DNA from: Vibrio sp. 05-20-BW147
GTDB taxonomy: Bacteria > Pseudomonadota > Gammaproteobacteria > Enterobacterales > Vibrionaceae
Reading direction: 5' to 3'
Length of the DNA: 64,000 bases
NCBI RefSeq assembly: GCF_013369385.1
Contig: NZ_SZTO01000003.1
Location: forward strand, 62,001 to 126,000
Part shown: positions 39,526-48,066 of the stretch, piece by piece
How the letters are laid out: the number at the start of each line of letters is the position of its first letter
Position numbering within the stretch: position 1 is the stretch's first letter
Notes under the pieces: generated by a model
Seen by the model: the letters and a program-made list of their open reading frames with translations, nothing else
Databases searched by the model: none
What the model was told of the DNA's origin: nothing
Made by a program: the position numbers and the translations under genes

Positions 39526-40401
39526 ATGATTCGTTTTTTATTGATCAGCTTGATGCTGATGTTGCCATTCCGTGCAATGGCTATTGAAGTACTTACTAGT
39601 ATCAAACCGCTTCAGCTAATGGTCAATGAACTGATGCTAGGCGTCGATGAGCCTTTGCTTTTGGTATCGAGTAACGCATCACCACATGATTACGCTTTGA
39701 AACCCTCAGACGTTAAGAAAATCAGACAAGCTGATTTGGTTATTTGGTTTGGTCAAGATTTAGAACCTTTTTTGACTAAGCTGGTAGAAACGCAACCCAA
39801 TGTACTGACGATCAGCGATATTCAGGATTTGCCACTACGTGAGTATGAGGAGGGTCATGCCCACGATGGACACGACCACGGCAGTTTCGATCCGCACTTT
39901 TGGATGGGGATTAATATTGTTGAGCAGATAGCACCACAAATCACTCAACGTTTGATTGAGATCGATGCAGAGAACACACAACAGTATCAAGCCAATTTAG
40001 CCAGCTTCCTTCAGCGACTGACTGTGACGGATGAACAACTTAGAACCCGTTTGTCGTCAGTGAAGAGCGCAGGATATTTCGTCTTTCATGATGCTTATGG
40101 CTACTTTGAGCAGCACTACCAATTGAATAATTTAGGCTACTTTACCGTGAGCCCAGAACGAAAGCCTGGAGCAAAAACATTGATTCAAATAAGAAACAGA
40201 CTTGCTCAAGGCGATGTTAAGTGTGTTTTTGCTGAACCACAATTTACCCCAGCTGTTATTGAAAGTGTGCTAAGAGGCAGCGATGTGAAGAAAGGATTGC
40301 TTGATCCTATTGGTAGCGAAATAAGTCTAGCGCCCGGAAGCTATTTTGAATTTCTGTTAGGAATGGGAGATAGTTTTTTTCAATGTTTATCGGTCAAATA
40401 A
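39526..40401 (+). CDS. znuA: Zinc ABC transporter periplasmic binding protein
   Basis: A 291-residue cluster A-I binding protein. A signal peptide of about 19 residues ends at FRAMA. Zinc ligands are expected at NASPHDYALKP (His), in the short His-rich loop GHAHDGHDHGSFDPHFW (about 110-126) and at FVFHDAYGYFE. E. coli ZnuA is 310 aa. It is divergent from znuCB and lies 170 bases before the large AraC-type regulator. Confidence 0.95.
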   Translation: MIRFLLISLMLMLPFRAMAIEVLTSIKPLQLMVNELMLGVDEPLLLVSSNASPHDYALKPSDVKKIRQADLVIWFGQDLEPFLTKLVETQPNVLTISDIQDLPLREYEEGHAHDGHDHGSFDPHFWMGINIVEQIAPQITQRLIEIDAENTQQYQANLASFLQRLTVTDEQLRTRLSSVKSAGYFVFHDAYGYFEQHYQLNNLGYFTVSPERKPGAKTLIQIRNRLAQGDVKCVFAEPQFTPAVIESVLRGSDVKKGLLDPIGSEISLAPGSYFEFLLGMGDSFFQCLSVK

Positions 40402-40571
40402 TGTGTAAAAGTTATTGCTTAACGTGATCTAGCAATAAAATTTGCAACCGCCAGCAAGTTGATATTTTTATCATACACCAATTTAGCTATGATATTTAGC
40501 GGCCCAAAATATTGCTCAAGTAAGCACCAAATAAAATTCTCGGGTCATTATTGATAGAAAGGATATTTAAC

Positions 40572-43500
40572 TTGCTGCGCATCCTAGCCCTTATCATTTT
40601 GTTAGGGCTTTTACCTCCATTCAAAGCTTGGGCGTTGGATGGTGACTCTGCCATATTTTATCCACTGCCTGGACAAGAGCAGGGGACGTTTGTGGCTGCA
40701 AAAAATCTCTTTGTCGGCAGTGATGGTGGCCTTTGGATCCATGATGTTCACGGAAAAGTGCAGTATTTTGACGGCAATACGATTCTACCCAAGAGAGGCA
40801 GTTTATTAGAGTTTCCTTCCGAACAAGTTGCTTTCTATCAAGGCAGTTTCTGGACTTTTGTTGAAAATGAAGTCTTCCAAACGTTCCCTAACCAACCCCG
40901 TCAACTTGCATTTAGTTTGAATCCTGGTTCAGAGATTCGACGCATAGGCAGTTCTGATGGCTATATTTGGGTGAGTGATGGGGTTAACTTCTATTCTTTC
41001 GATATTGAACGCAAAGATATGGAGACCATCTCTTTACTTTCTCTCTATCAGAATAACCAAAGTAGTTACGTCTATATTAACGATGCTAAGCGTGTTGTAA
41101 GTAAATGGATTTTGGGCACCACAGCAGGCGCTTATCTTTCTCAAGGCGATCAATTTACTCATATCAAAGCTTCATCAAAACATTTTGTTTCTAAGCTCTA
41201 CTTTTCTTCGACACGAAGAGAACTGTTGGTAGGTTCTTTGAATGGCGCTGTCTTGATAGATATCTTAAAACCAGGTCAGGAAAATGTTGTCATTGGTGAT
41301 TCACATGTTTTGTCGATGGTTGAAACCGATCAAGAGTATTGGATTGGTACTGAACATGGTTTGTATAGCTATTCGTTTTTGACCGGAAAAATAGTCAAAG
41401 TCCGCTCTAGTGGCCCTCAAGATCTCAATCTCGAAAATAGAAAAATCTATTCACTGGTCAATGATGAACAAGGTGGCATCTGGATAGCAACCAATCGCGG
41501 TATTTTGTACTACTCGATATTTAGCCGAAAGTTTGAACGGATGAGTAACGTTAACAAGCAGGCAAATCGCCTAAACGGTGTTATAAAAAAGATGGCTTAT
41601 GACGCCGACGGTACGCTTTGGTTCATAGATTCAGAAAATCTCTACCGTGTCGTTAATGGAGAAAATACTTTTACGCGCGTCCGTTTACCTATCAACGTCC
41701 TGGACTTCGCGATCTCTTCACAAACTATCTGGATAGCTTCCGATAATGGGATCTATTTGTATGACAGTAACCAATTTAAGCTCAGTGCGTACGACTTACC
41801 AAGTTACCTCAAAGGAAAACAGATTGATTATGTATCTGTAGGCGAGGGAGGAAAGGTGTGGCTAAGTTCTGGTTATCGGCTCTTCTCTATTGATGTTCCG
41901 AAGGACGAATTTCGTGATTATGGTGATAAATGGATAGTTAGTCACAACCTACCCGCTCGTGTATTAGGATTAGAAGTTGATCAAACGGTACCTTTGATTA
42001 TTAGAACTGATCACGGGGCTTATGTATTGCAGGACGATAAAATTCGTTTCGAGAGGAATACACAAGCGTTGGGAGAAAGTATTGATATTGCTGAAGCCAA
42101 AGATGGTGCCTTATGGTTTGCGGGCACGCACGGTATTTACCGCAAGTCTCCATCAGATAAGGCATTGGGCGAATTGGCGCTGCCACAAGAGAATGTCAAG
42201 CCGATTTGTTTGATCTCTGATGTAGATGGAATGTGGATGGTGAGTTCCATCGGTTTGAGCTTTTACAATGTTGCTGGCGAGCTACGTAAACACTTTGGTT
42301 TTCGTTCTGGCATTATGAGCAATGAGTTTATCGAAGGTGCTTGCACTTCCTCTGCTGCGCTTGACTTAAAGGACTCTATATTGGTTTTGGGGTCTAAGTT
42401 TGGGTTGGTCTTCGCGAATCGTAACGATTTGATGGTCTCAAAGCTTCCTGAACCGAAAGTTGTGGTAAGTATGGTGAGCGTTGATGATCAAATTACAAGA
42501 GTTGGGCAGCCATCATGGGATTTGGAGCCAATTGACTACGGTTCTTCTATTACTTTTGTAGTCGGTGTCATGCCCAATGCTTACGGGCAAATCTTGCATT
42601 ATCGATTAAATCAAGAACGCTGGGTCGTCGCTGAAGCAGGACAAATCTCTTTTGAACACTTAGCTGCTGGAGATTATGTACTCAGTGTGAAAGCTGGAGT
42701 TGAAGATGAAAAGACAACCAAAATTGCTTTTTCAGTGAAGCATCCTTGGTATCAAACCACTTTAGCTATGATTGTTTTTGCTCTGCTTTTTATCGCCGTC
42801 GGAACATTGATTGTTTATTGGCGTTCTCGTTACGTTAGTAAACAAAATAAAGAGTTAATGGCTTTAGTCGCTCTGAAAACAAATCAACTGCGTCATCAAA
42901 GCCGGATTTTACTGACTAGCAATCAACAGCTCCGCAAACAGATTGAGGTGCGTAATTTGCTCGTTGATAACGCAGCTTCATCTTTGCGTCAAAGTATTAA
43001 CTTCTTATTTCGGCAGTTACCACAGCCCCTAGATATGGAAAGCCATCAATGTCAGACCAAGATTACTATGCAACTAGATGAGCTTGATGGCTCTCCTGAA
43101 CATGTGGTTGAAGGGCAATCACAAAATTACAATGTGAATCAAGTTGTTAAATCGGTCATAGATGCATGGCAAGATGACTTCAAAAAACTCAGTATTCAAG
43201 TGAGACTGACCGGATTTGAACAAGAACATCGGATTGCGCTCGAAAGGTTCAATCTTGATATCATTTTTAATACCATTTTTGCTAGTGTTCTCAAGCGATC
43301 TTATCGTGGTCAAGAGTTAATTATTATCCTGAGCGAACAAAGTGAGTTTATAGAGGTATCATTCATCGACTTCGGTCAGTCATGTACTGCTTGTATTGGC
43401 AGCAAAGCTCCCGATAGTAAAGAGTGGGCGATGATGGATAGTGATGTTGAAAAATTACCCTTCTTAGTTGAAGAAAGTGGTGGACACGTCAGCCTGTTCA

Positions 43501-43961
43501 GCGGTGAAGAGAGAAACAAGATAGAAATTTTGTGGCCTAAAGCACTGGATAATCTCAGTCAAATTATGCCGCTAAAGCAACGAGATAACTCAATAAACAA
43601 CGTTGAATCGCTCGATGTACTTTCTCCAGAGCAAAGTTGGCTGCTGAAAGTAGAATCATTAGTACAGCAACATTATACCAATCCAGACTTTGGGACAGCG
43701 ATGGCTGCAAAAATGCTGTTTGTTTCGGAACGCAGTTTACAAAGGCGTTTCAAATCGGTCAGCTCCCGTACCTTTACTGAGTTCCTTACTGAAGTCCGAT
43801 TGGAAAAAGCGTGTGAAAGCCTTCTCGCAGGTCATAAGGTCATTGATGTCGCCTTTGCCACAGGTTTTAATGACCCTTCTTATTTTAGCCAACGCTTTAA
43901 GTTGTACTTTGGCATATCACCGTCTAAGTTTGTCAACGACGCACACGAGACAGAATCGTAA
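40572..43961 (+). CDS. Membrane propeller-AraC hybrid regulator with degenerate kinase core
   Basis: About 1129 residues. After a signal peptide (LRILALIILLGLLPPFKAWA) comes a periplasmic region of some 600 residues with two-component-regulator propeller repeats (for example GGIWIATNRGILYYS, GALWFAGTHGIYR), then a Y_Y_Y-like domain (ending near KHPWYQT), one transmembrane helix (about 735-757 of the longest frame) and a coiled coil. The next part has kinase layout but no phosphoacceptor histidine (LLVDNAASSLRQSINF) and a broken ATPase N-box (DIIFNTIFASVLKRS). No receiver domain follows. An intact AraC helix-turn-helix closes it (VIDVAFATGFNDPSYFSQRF). TTG at 40572 is preferred because AAAGGA lies eight bases before; TTG at 40551 is the alternative. 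Ligand and targets are unknown. Confidence 0.85.
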   Translation: MLRILALIILLGLLPPFKAWALDGDSAIFYPLPGQEQGTFVAAKNLFVGSDGGLWIHDVHGKVQYFDGNTILPKRGSLLEFPSEQVAFYQGSFWTFVENEVFQTFPNQPRQLAFSLNPGSEIRRIGSSDGYIWVSDGVNFYSFDIERKDMETISLLSLYQNNQSSYVYINDAKRVVSKWILGTTAGAYLSQGDQFTHIKASSKHFVSKLYFSSTRRELLVGSLNGAVLIDILKPGQENVVIGDSHVLSMVETDQEYWIGTEHGLYSYSFLTGKIVKVRSSGPQDLNLENRKIYSLVNDEQGGIWIATNRGILYYSIFSRKFERMSNVNKQANRLNGVIKKMAYDADGTLWFIDSENLYRVVNGENTFTRVRLPINVLDFAISSQTIWIASDNGIYLYDSNQFKLSAYDLPSYLKGKQIDYVSVGEGGKVWLSSGYRLFSIDVPKDEFRDYGDKWIVSHNLPARVLGLEVDQTVPLIIRTDHGAYVLQDDKIRFERNTQALGESIDIAEAKDGALWFAGTHGIYRKSPSDKALGELALPQENVKPICLISDVDGMWMVSSIGLSFYNVAGELRKHFGFRSGIMSNEFIEGACTSSAALDLKDSILVLGSKFGLVFANRNDLMVSKLPEPKVVVSMVSVDDQITRVGQPSWDLEPIDYGSSITFVVGVMPNAYGQILHYRLNQERWVVAEAGQISFEHLAAGDYVLSVKAGVEDEKTTKIAFSVKHPWYQTTLAMIVFALLFIAVGTLIVYWRSRYVSKQNKELMALVALKTNQLRHQSRILLTSNQQLRKQIEVRNLLVDNAASSLRQSINFLFRQLPQPLDMESHQCQTKITMQLDELDGSPEHVVEGQSQNYNVNQVVKSVIDAWQDDFKKLSIQVRLTGFEQEHRIALERFNLDIIFNTIFASVLKRSYRGQELIIILSEQSEFIEVSFIDFGQSCTACIGSKAPDSKEWAMMDSDVEKLPFLVEESGGHVSLFSGEERNKIEILWPKALDNLSQIMPLKQRDNSINNVESLDVLSPEQSWLLKVESLVQQHYTNPDFGTAMAAKMLFVSERSLQRRFKSVSSRTFTEFLTEVRLEKACESLLAGHKVIDVAFATGFNDPSYFSQRFKLYFGISPSKFVNDAHETES

Positions 43962-44208
43962 CATAAGTTAAGTATTTACTACCCCAGCCATTCAACGGTT
44001 GCCTTTCCTGCATCACGTTTCCCCTTGGTGCTAGCCTAAACACCATAGATAACATTTACAGCAGCTGTTTGCATTTTTATGTTGTCGCGAAGAAAGTCCC
44101 TCATCGTACACGCTCAACTCAGTACAATCGAAGAGTTTGTTGAATGCTTTGAGATGAAGAGGTTAGTTGGATAATCACCAAAAGAATAAAATTGATGCAG
44201 TGTTAATC

Positions 44209-44217
44209 GGGGGGGGG
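44209..44217. repeat. Homopolymeric G tract
   Basis: Nine consecutive G residues about 10 bases beyond the A-run that forms the sRNA terminator tail. Such tracts can vary in length by slippage. Confidence 0.8.
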
Positions 44218-44225
44218 AACATCAA

Positions 44226-44353
44226 GAAAAAAAATAACGTGGTATAGCCGGGGGACTATACCACGGGTGTCAATGACACCTTCGCTTGCTGCCGGAGTGA
44301 CGTGATGTAATCACGTCACCTCTGGAATTCCGAAGAGGAGAACTCCTCTCGAT
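44226..44353 (-). ncRNA. Candidate small RNA upstream of feoA
   Basis: On the minus strand a TATAGT (44365 to 44360) could serve as -10 for a start near 44353; no good -35 is seen. The following 128 bases fold into consecutive hairpins: AGAGGAG/CTCCTCT, then CCTCT/AGAGG around a GGAATTCC, then the 10-bp perfect GTGACGTGAT/ATCACGTCAC, then GGTGT/ACACC, and finally CGTGGTATAG/CTATACCACG followed by TTATTTTTTTT, a textbook terminator. No open frame explains it. Not recognised as a known family. The alternative is a leader or regulatory structure read on the plus strand. Confidence 0.55.
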
Positions 44354-44587
44354 GAAGTAACTATACTTGAGCTGACTTATTTTCCTTATAAAAATAACGC
44401 CATTAATACCTTATAAAAGCGACAGTGATTTTTTATAAATGTAATCTGTTGATATTTAGTCTTTTTTCGCGATTTACGTCTTGTTATGTAGTAAATGTGT
44501 TAATTAAAAATTAGAGTTCAATCGTTAGTTTTGACGAAAATAACGAGATTGAAATTAACGAAAGTTACGACATCAAAAAGGCAATCT

Positions 44588-44601
44588 TTGATTTCAGACA
44601 A
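44588..44601 (+). promoter_or_regulatory. FNR-like site upstream of feoA
   Basis: TTGATTTCAGACAA matches the FNR consensus TTGATNNNNATCAA at nine of ten defined positions. It lies about 80 bases before the feoA start. FNR activates feo in E. coli; the same is plausible here. Confidence 0.42.
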
Positions 44602-44679
44602 TAAAAAGTGATAGTTTCAGGCATATTATTGAATCATTAATAAAAATATTTCTCATTTACACTTTCTTTTCGGGCAAGT

Positions 44680-44907
44680 ATGAAATTATCAGAATTAAAA
44701 CAAGGCCAGAGCGCGACGGTTGTGGCTATTCATGGACTCACTAGCGACGTGAGAAAGAAACTCATGGTGATGGGTATTTTGCCAAACACGTCTGTACGAC
44801 TTATTCGTCGAGCTCCAATGGGTGATCCGCTACAAATAGAAGCTCGTGGTGTATCGTTAGCGGTGCGAGAAAAAATTGCGGAAGCCATCGAAGTGGAGTG
44901 CCAATAA
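44680..44907 (+). CDS. feoA: Ferrous iron transport protein A
   Basis: A 75-residue SH3-like cytosolic protein that assists FeoB. MKLSELKQGQSATVVAIHG, KLMVMGILPNTSVRLIRRAPMGDP and LAVREKIAEAIEVE are typical. E. coli FeoA is also 75 aa. It opens feoABC; its stop overlaps the feoB start by one base. Confidence 0.95.
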   Translation: MKLSELKQGQSATVVAIHGLTSDVRKKLMVMGILPNTSVRLIRRAPMGDPLQIEARGVSLAVREKIAEAIEVECQ

Positions 44908-47183
44908 TGCAGTATCAAATTCTGACGGTCGGTAATCCTAACAGCGGAAAAACGACGTTATTTAACGGTTTGACCGGCGCAAAACAGCAAGTGGGTAACT
45001 GGGCTGGCGTCACGGTAGAAAAGAAAACCGGCCGTTACCATCACGCTGGTGATGAATTTTTACTGACAGATCTTCCGGGTATCTACTCGCTGGATAGTGG
45101 TAATGACAGCAACAGTATTGATGAATCCATTGCTTCCCGTGCGGTATTAACTCACCCAGCCGATATGATCATCAATGTGGTGGACGCAACGAGCCTTGAG
45201 CGCAGCTTATACATGACACTGCAATTGCGCGAACTTGGCCGTCCGATGATTGTTGTGTTGAATAAAATGGATGCGCTTAAACGTGAGCGTCAGATCATCA
45301 ATGTGGCTGAGTTAGAAAAAAGCCTCGGTTGCCCGGTGATCAGTTTATCCGCAACGAACAAAGCACAAGTCGCGGAGTTTAAAGAGAAACTGCACAAATC
45401 TGTGGTTCAAGGTGTGGCACTAAAAGAGATTGCTTTGAACTATGGTCCGGCGATGGAAGCGGCGATTGATAGCATTTCAACGCTATTTAACGATCAAACG
45501 GTTTCCCACCGAGCACTCGCCGTTCGTGCTCTCGAGAAAGACGCTCTGGTACTAAACAGTATGTCTGATGTGGATCGCCTTCGTGTTGAAGAAGTCGTGA
45601 CGGAATTAAATCTGGATGTGGACTTACACGTTGCTGACGTCAAATATACACATCTTCATCAGGAGTGCAAAAAGGTCCGTCGTAGCGAAGGTAAGTTAAG
45701 CCGCAGTGTCACTGAAAAGCTGGACCAATTTATTCTCAACAAATGGGTCGGTATTCCGTTCTTCTTCGTTGTGATGTACCTCATGTTCATGTTCTCTATC
45801 AACATTGGTAGTGCCTTTATTGACTTCTTTGATATCGGTGTCGGTGCTCTATTGGTTGATGGAGGCCACCACTTGTTAGACGGACACTTGCCGGTGTGGT
45901 TGGTGACGGTACTGGCCGATGGACTCGGTGGTGGTATCCAGACGGTGGCGACTTTCATTCCGGTTATCGCCTGTTTGTACCTTTTCCTCGCTGTGCTTGA
46001 AAGCTCAGGCTACATGGCTCGTGCCGCGTTTGTGCTTGATAAAGTGATGCAGAAGATCGGCCTACCGGGTAAAGCTTTTGTACCACTGGTTTTAGGTTTC
46101 GGTTGTAACGTGCCATCCATTATGGCCACGCGTACACTAGACCAAGAGCGTGAACGTAAACTGGCAGCATCAATGGCGCCATTTATGTCTTGTGGTGCTC
46201 GCTTGCCTGTGTATGCGCTATTTGCTGCCGCCTTTTTCCCAGGTGCTGGGCAAAATATTGTGTTTGCGCTTTACCTACTTGGTATCGTCGCGGCGATTTT
46301 CACGGGTCTCTTCCTTAAACACACACTGTACCCGGGTAGCAGTGACAGCTTAGTGATGGAAATGCCCGATTACGAACTGCCAACACTGCAAAACGTGGTG
46401 ATCAAAACATGGCAAAAACTGAAGCGTTTCGTTTTGGGTGCAGGCCAAACCATCGTTGTTGTGGTTGCAATCCTAAGTTTCTTGAACTCGCTTGGTACCG
46501 ATGGCAGCTTCGGCAACGAAGACAGCGAAAACTCGGTTCTGTCAAAAGCCGCGCAAGTAGTAACGCCTGTGTTTGCTCCGATTGGCATCGAGAAAGACAA
46601 CTGGCCAGCGACAGTGGGTATCATCACGGGTATCTTCGCCAAAGAGGCGGTAGTGGGTACGCTTAATAGTCTATACACCACACCAAGTGATGGAGAAGAA
46701 GCAGAGTTTGATCTGATGGCCAGCCTAGAAGAGGCCATGATGAGTATCCCTGAAAACTTAGCAGGTTTGAGCTATTCAGATCCACTGGGTATCGAGGTGG
46801 GAGACCTAACGGATTCAGATGCTGTGGCAGAGGAGCAAGATGTCGATGCTTCTATCTTTGGTAACCTTAAAGCGCAGTTTGCGTCTGGTCATGCGGCTTT
46901 TGCCTACCTCATCTTTATTTTGTTGTACACCCCATGTGTGGCCGCGATGGGGGCATACGTTCGCGAATTCGGTCATAAGTTTGCACGCTTTATTGCCGTT
47001 TGGACGATGGCTCTGGCCTACCTGTGTGCGACCTTCTACAACCAGTTGACACACTTTGCAGATAGCCCTGTCACCAGTGGTGTTTGGATCGCAGCGATTG
47101 TCGCCATTTTCTTTGCCACGTATCGTGTGTTTAAGCGCGTAGGTGACAAACAACGAGGCGTGTTTGAGGCGCAGGTAGCATGA
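44907..47183 (+). CDS. feoB: Ferrous iron transporter B
   Basis: A 758-residue Fe2+ transporter with an N-terminal G domain (G1 GNPNSGKTT at 9-17, G3 DLPG, G4 NKMD), a guanine-dissociation-inhibitor-like helical region and a C-terminal polytopic membrane domain with two Gate motifs (GCNVPSIMATR and CGARLPVYALFAAAFF). ATG at 44907 is preferred because GGAG lies eight bases upstream; an in-frame GTG three codons earlier lies in feoA. An unusual acidic stretch of about 60 residues (around 590-650) separates late membrane helices. It overlaps feoC by 4 bases. Confidence 0.96.
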   Translation: MQYQILTVGNPNSGKTTLFNGLTGAKQQVGNWAGVTVEKKTGRYHHAGDEFLLTDLPGIYSLDSGNDSNSIDESIASRAVLTHPADMIINVVDATSLERSLYMTLQLRELGRPMIVVLNKMDALKRERQIINVAELEKSLGCPVISLSATNKAQVAEFKEKLHKSVVQGVALKEIALNYGPAMEAAIDSISTLFNDQTVSHRALAVRALEKDALVLNSMSDVDRLRVEEVVTELNLDVDLHVADVKYTHLHQECKKVRRSEGKLSRSVTEKLDQFILNKWVGIPFFFVVMYLMFMFSINIGSAFIDFFDIGVGALLVDGGHHLLDGHLPVWLVTVLADGLGGGIQTVATFIPVIACLYLFLAVLESSGYMARAAFVLDKVMQKIGLPGKAFVPLVLGFGCNVPSIMATRTLDQERERKLAASMAPFMSCGARLPVYALFAAAFFPGAGQNIVFALYLLGIVAAIFTGLFLKHTLYPGSSDSLVMEMPDYELPTLQNVVIKTWQKLKRFVLGAGQTIVVVVAILSFLNSLGTDGSFGNEDSENSVLSKAAQVVTPVFAPIGIEKDNWPATVGIITGIFAKEAVVGTLNSLYTTPSDGEEAEFDLMASLEEAMMSIPENLAGLSYSDPLGIEVGDLTDSDAVAEEQDVDASIFGNLKAQFASGHAAFAYLIFILLYTPCVAAMGAYVREFGHKFARFIAVWTMALAYLCATFYNQLTHFADSPVTSGVWIAAIVAIFFATYRVFKRVGDKQRGVFEAQVA

Positions 47184-47410
47184 TATTAAAAGAGCTTTAT
47201 CAATATATTGCAGACAAAGGAACCGTCTCCCAGTCAGATCTGGCTAAGCAGTTTGGGATGAGTGAAGATGGCGCTGATGCGATGTTAAGCGTGTGGATCA
47301 AGAAAGGTAAAATTAGCCGCTTAGTCGACACCAATAAAGCTCATAGTGTCACTCGCGTTCGCTACGCAGTGACCAAACAAGATGGTTTATCGCTGACCGT
47401 AACCATGTAG
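47180..47410 (+). CDS. feoC: FeoC, cysteine-free winged-helix protein
   Basis: A 76-residue winged-helix protein (LYQYIADKGTVSQSDLAKQF, then DAMLSVWIKKGKISRLV). Enterobacterial FeoC has cysteines that can hold an Fe-S cluster; this protein has none, as reported for Vibrio FeoC, which instead is needed for FeoB complex formation. ATGA overlap with feoB shows tight coupling. A strong terminator ends the operon. Confidence 0.9.
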   Translation: MILKELYQYIADKGTVSQSDLAKQFGMSEDGADAMLSVWIKKGKISRLVDTNKAHSVTRVRYAVTKQDGLSLTVTM

Positions 47411-47439
47411 TCTCAGACGCCAAATGGGATAAAAACGAC

Positions 47440-47468
47440 AAAGCCGCATCAGTAATGATGCGGCTTTT
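47440..47468 (+). terminator. Terminator of feoABC
   Basis: Perfect 12-bp stem AAAGCCGCATCA / TGATGCGGCTTT with a GTAA loop, followed by TTCT. Confidence 0.9.
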
Positions 47469-47518
47469 CTATCGCGCCCTGGTACTCTTTCAGTCCCGCT
47501 ATCAACAAGCGATTTGAT

Positions 47519-47947
47519 TTAGGCTTTTTGGAAGATTGAGCTCAGTGATAGGACGTTTTTGATGCGAACAAGCAGTTCGTTTTGTTCTTCTTCGGTGCGG
47601 AACTCTCCGTTGGTATTGCCCCAAACGGGTCCTGGCCACGCCACGTCGTCTTTAAAGCGCGCGATGTGGTGAATGTGCAGTTGTGGCACCATGTTACCTA
47701 ATGCGCCAAGGTTGAGTTTGTCTGGGCGGAATGTCGCTTCCAGTGCTTGGCTTACTGCTTGAGACTCGAGCAAAAACTGTTGTTGCTCTTGCATTGGCAA
47801 GTGATGTAGTTCTTTTAGGTTTGCACGTTTCGGTACCAAAATCACCCACGGCACGGCATTGTCTTTATGCAGCAATGCCACACACAGTGGGAAGTGGCCA
47901 ATCACCGTGGTGTCTTTGGCCAGTTGAGGATGCAGTTCAAAACTCAT
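47519..47947 (-). CDS. HIT family protein
   Basis: A 142-residue histidine-triad protein, likely a nucleotide hydrolase or transferase. The active-site segment reads VPQLHIHHIARF, where glutamine takes the place of the first histidine of the triad, a pattern common in this bacterial subgroup. MSFELHPQLAKDTTVIG at 47947 is the natural start; the TTG ten codons earlier is not family-like. It is convergent with feoC; downstream is the feo terminator. Substrate unknown. Confidence 0.85.
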   Translation of the reverse strand: MSFELHPQLAKDTTVIGHFPLCVALLHKDNAVPWVILVPKRANLKELHHLPMQEQQQFLLESQAVSQALEATFRPDKLNLGALGNMVPQLHIHHIARFKDDVAWPGPVWGNTNGEFRTEEEQNELLVRIKNVLSLSSIFQKA

Positions 47948-47997
47948 TGTTGTTGTCCGGTTTGAATTGAATGACAACAGTATACGTCAGATAAAAC

Positions 47998-48030
47998 AAA
48001 AGGTTGACGCTTTCACGTCAACCTTTCTTT
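47998..48030 (-). terminator. Terminator of argS
   Basis: Perfect stem AAAGGTTGACG / CGTCAACCTTT with a six-base loop. On the minus strand it is followed by TGTTTTA, 37 bases past the argS stop, after the tandem repeats. Confidence 0.8.
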
Positions 48031-48035
48031 ATTGT

Positions 48036-48065
48036 CTCGAACCTCGAACCTCGAACCTCGAACCT
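48036..48065. repeat. Four tandem copies of a 7-bp unit after argS
   Basis: CTCGAAC repeated four times without a mismatch (48036-48063) plus a partial CT, starting one base from the argS stop codon. Seven-base units shift frame if expanded and are prone to slippage, but here they lie outside coding sequence. Confidence 0.9.
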
Positions 48066-48066
48066 A

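Larger units (their letters stand above)
43962..44679. other. 718-base intergenic region before feoA
   Basis: No protein gene is supported. It holds, in order, a nine-base G tract (44209-44217), a candidate minus-strand small RNA with five hairpins (44226-44353), AT-rich DNA and an FNR-like site (44588-44601) near feoA. The first 240 bases after the regulator gene show nothing clear and no convincing terminator for it. Confidence 0.6.

Noticed and set aside
44226..44353. Hairpin cluster considered as a CsrB-type sRNA or a tRNA-like element
   Set aside because: Too few GGA loops for a CsrB family member and no cloverleaf or anticodon arm.
44630..44680. Fur box before feoA
   Set aside because: GAATCATTAAT matches one half of the consensus only; the other half is poor.
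48036..48065. Tandem repeat considered as a CRISPR remnant
   Set aside because: Units are 7 bp, contiguous and without spacers.
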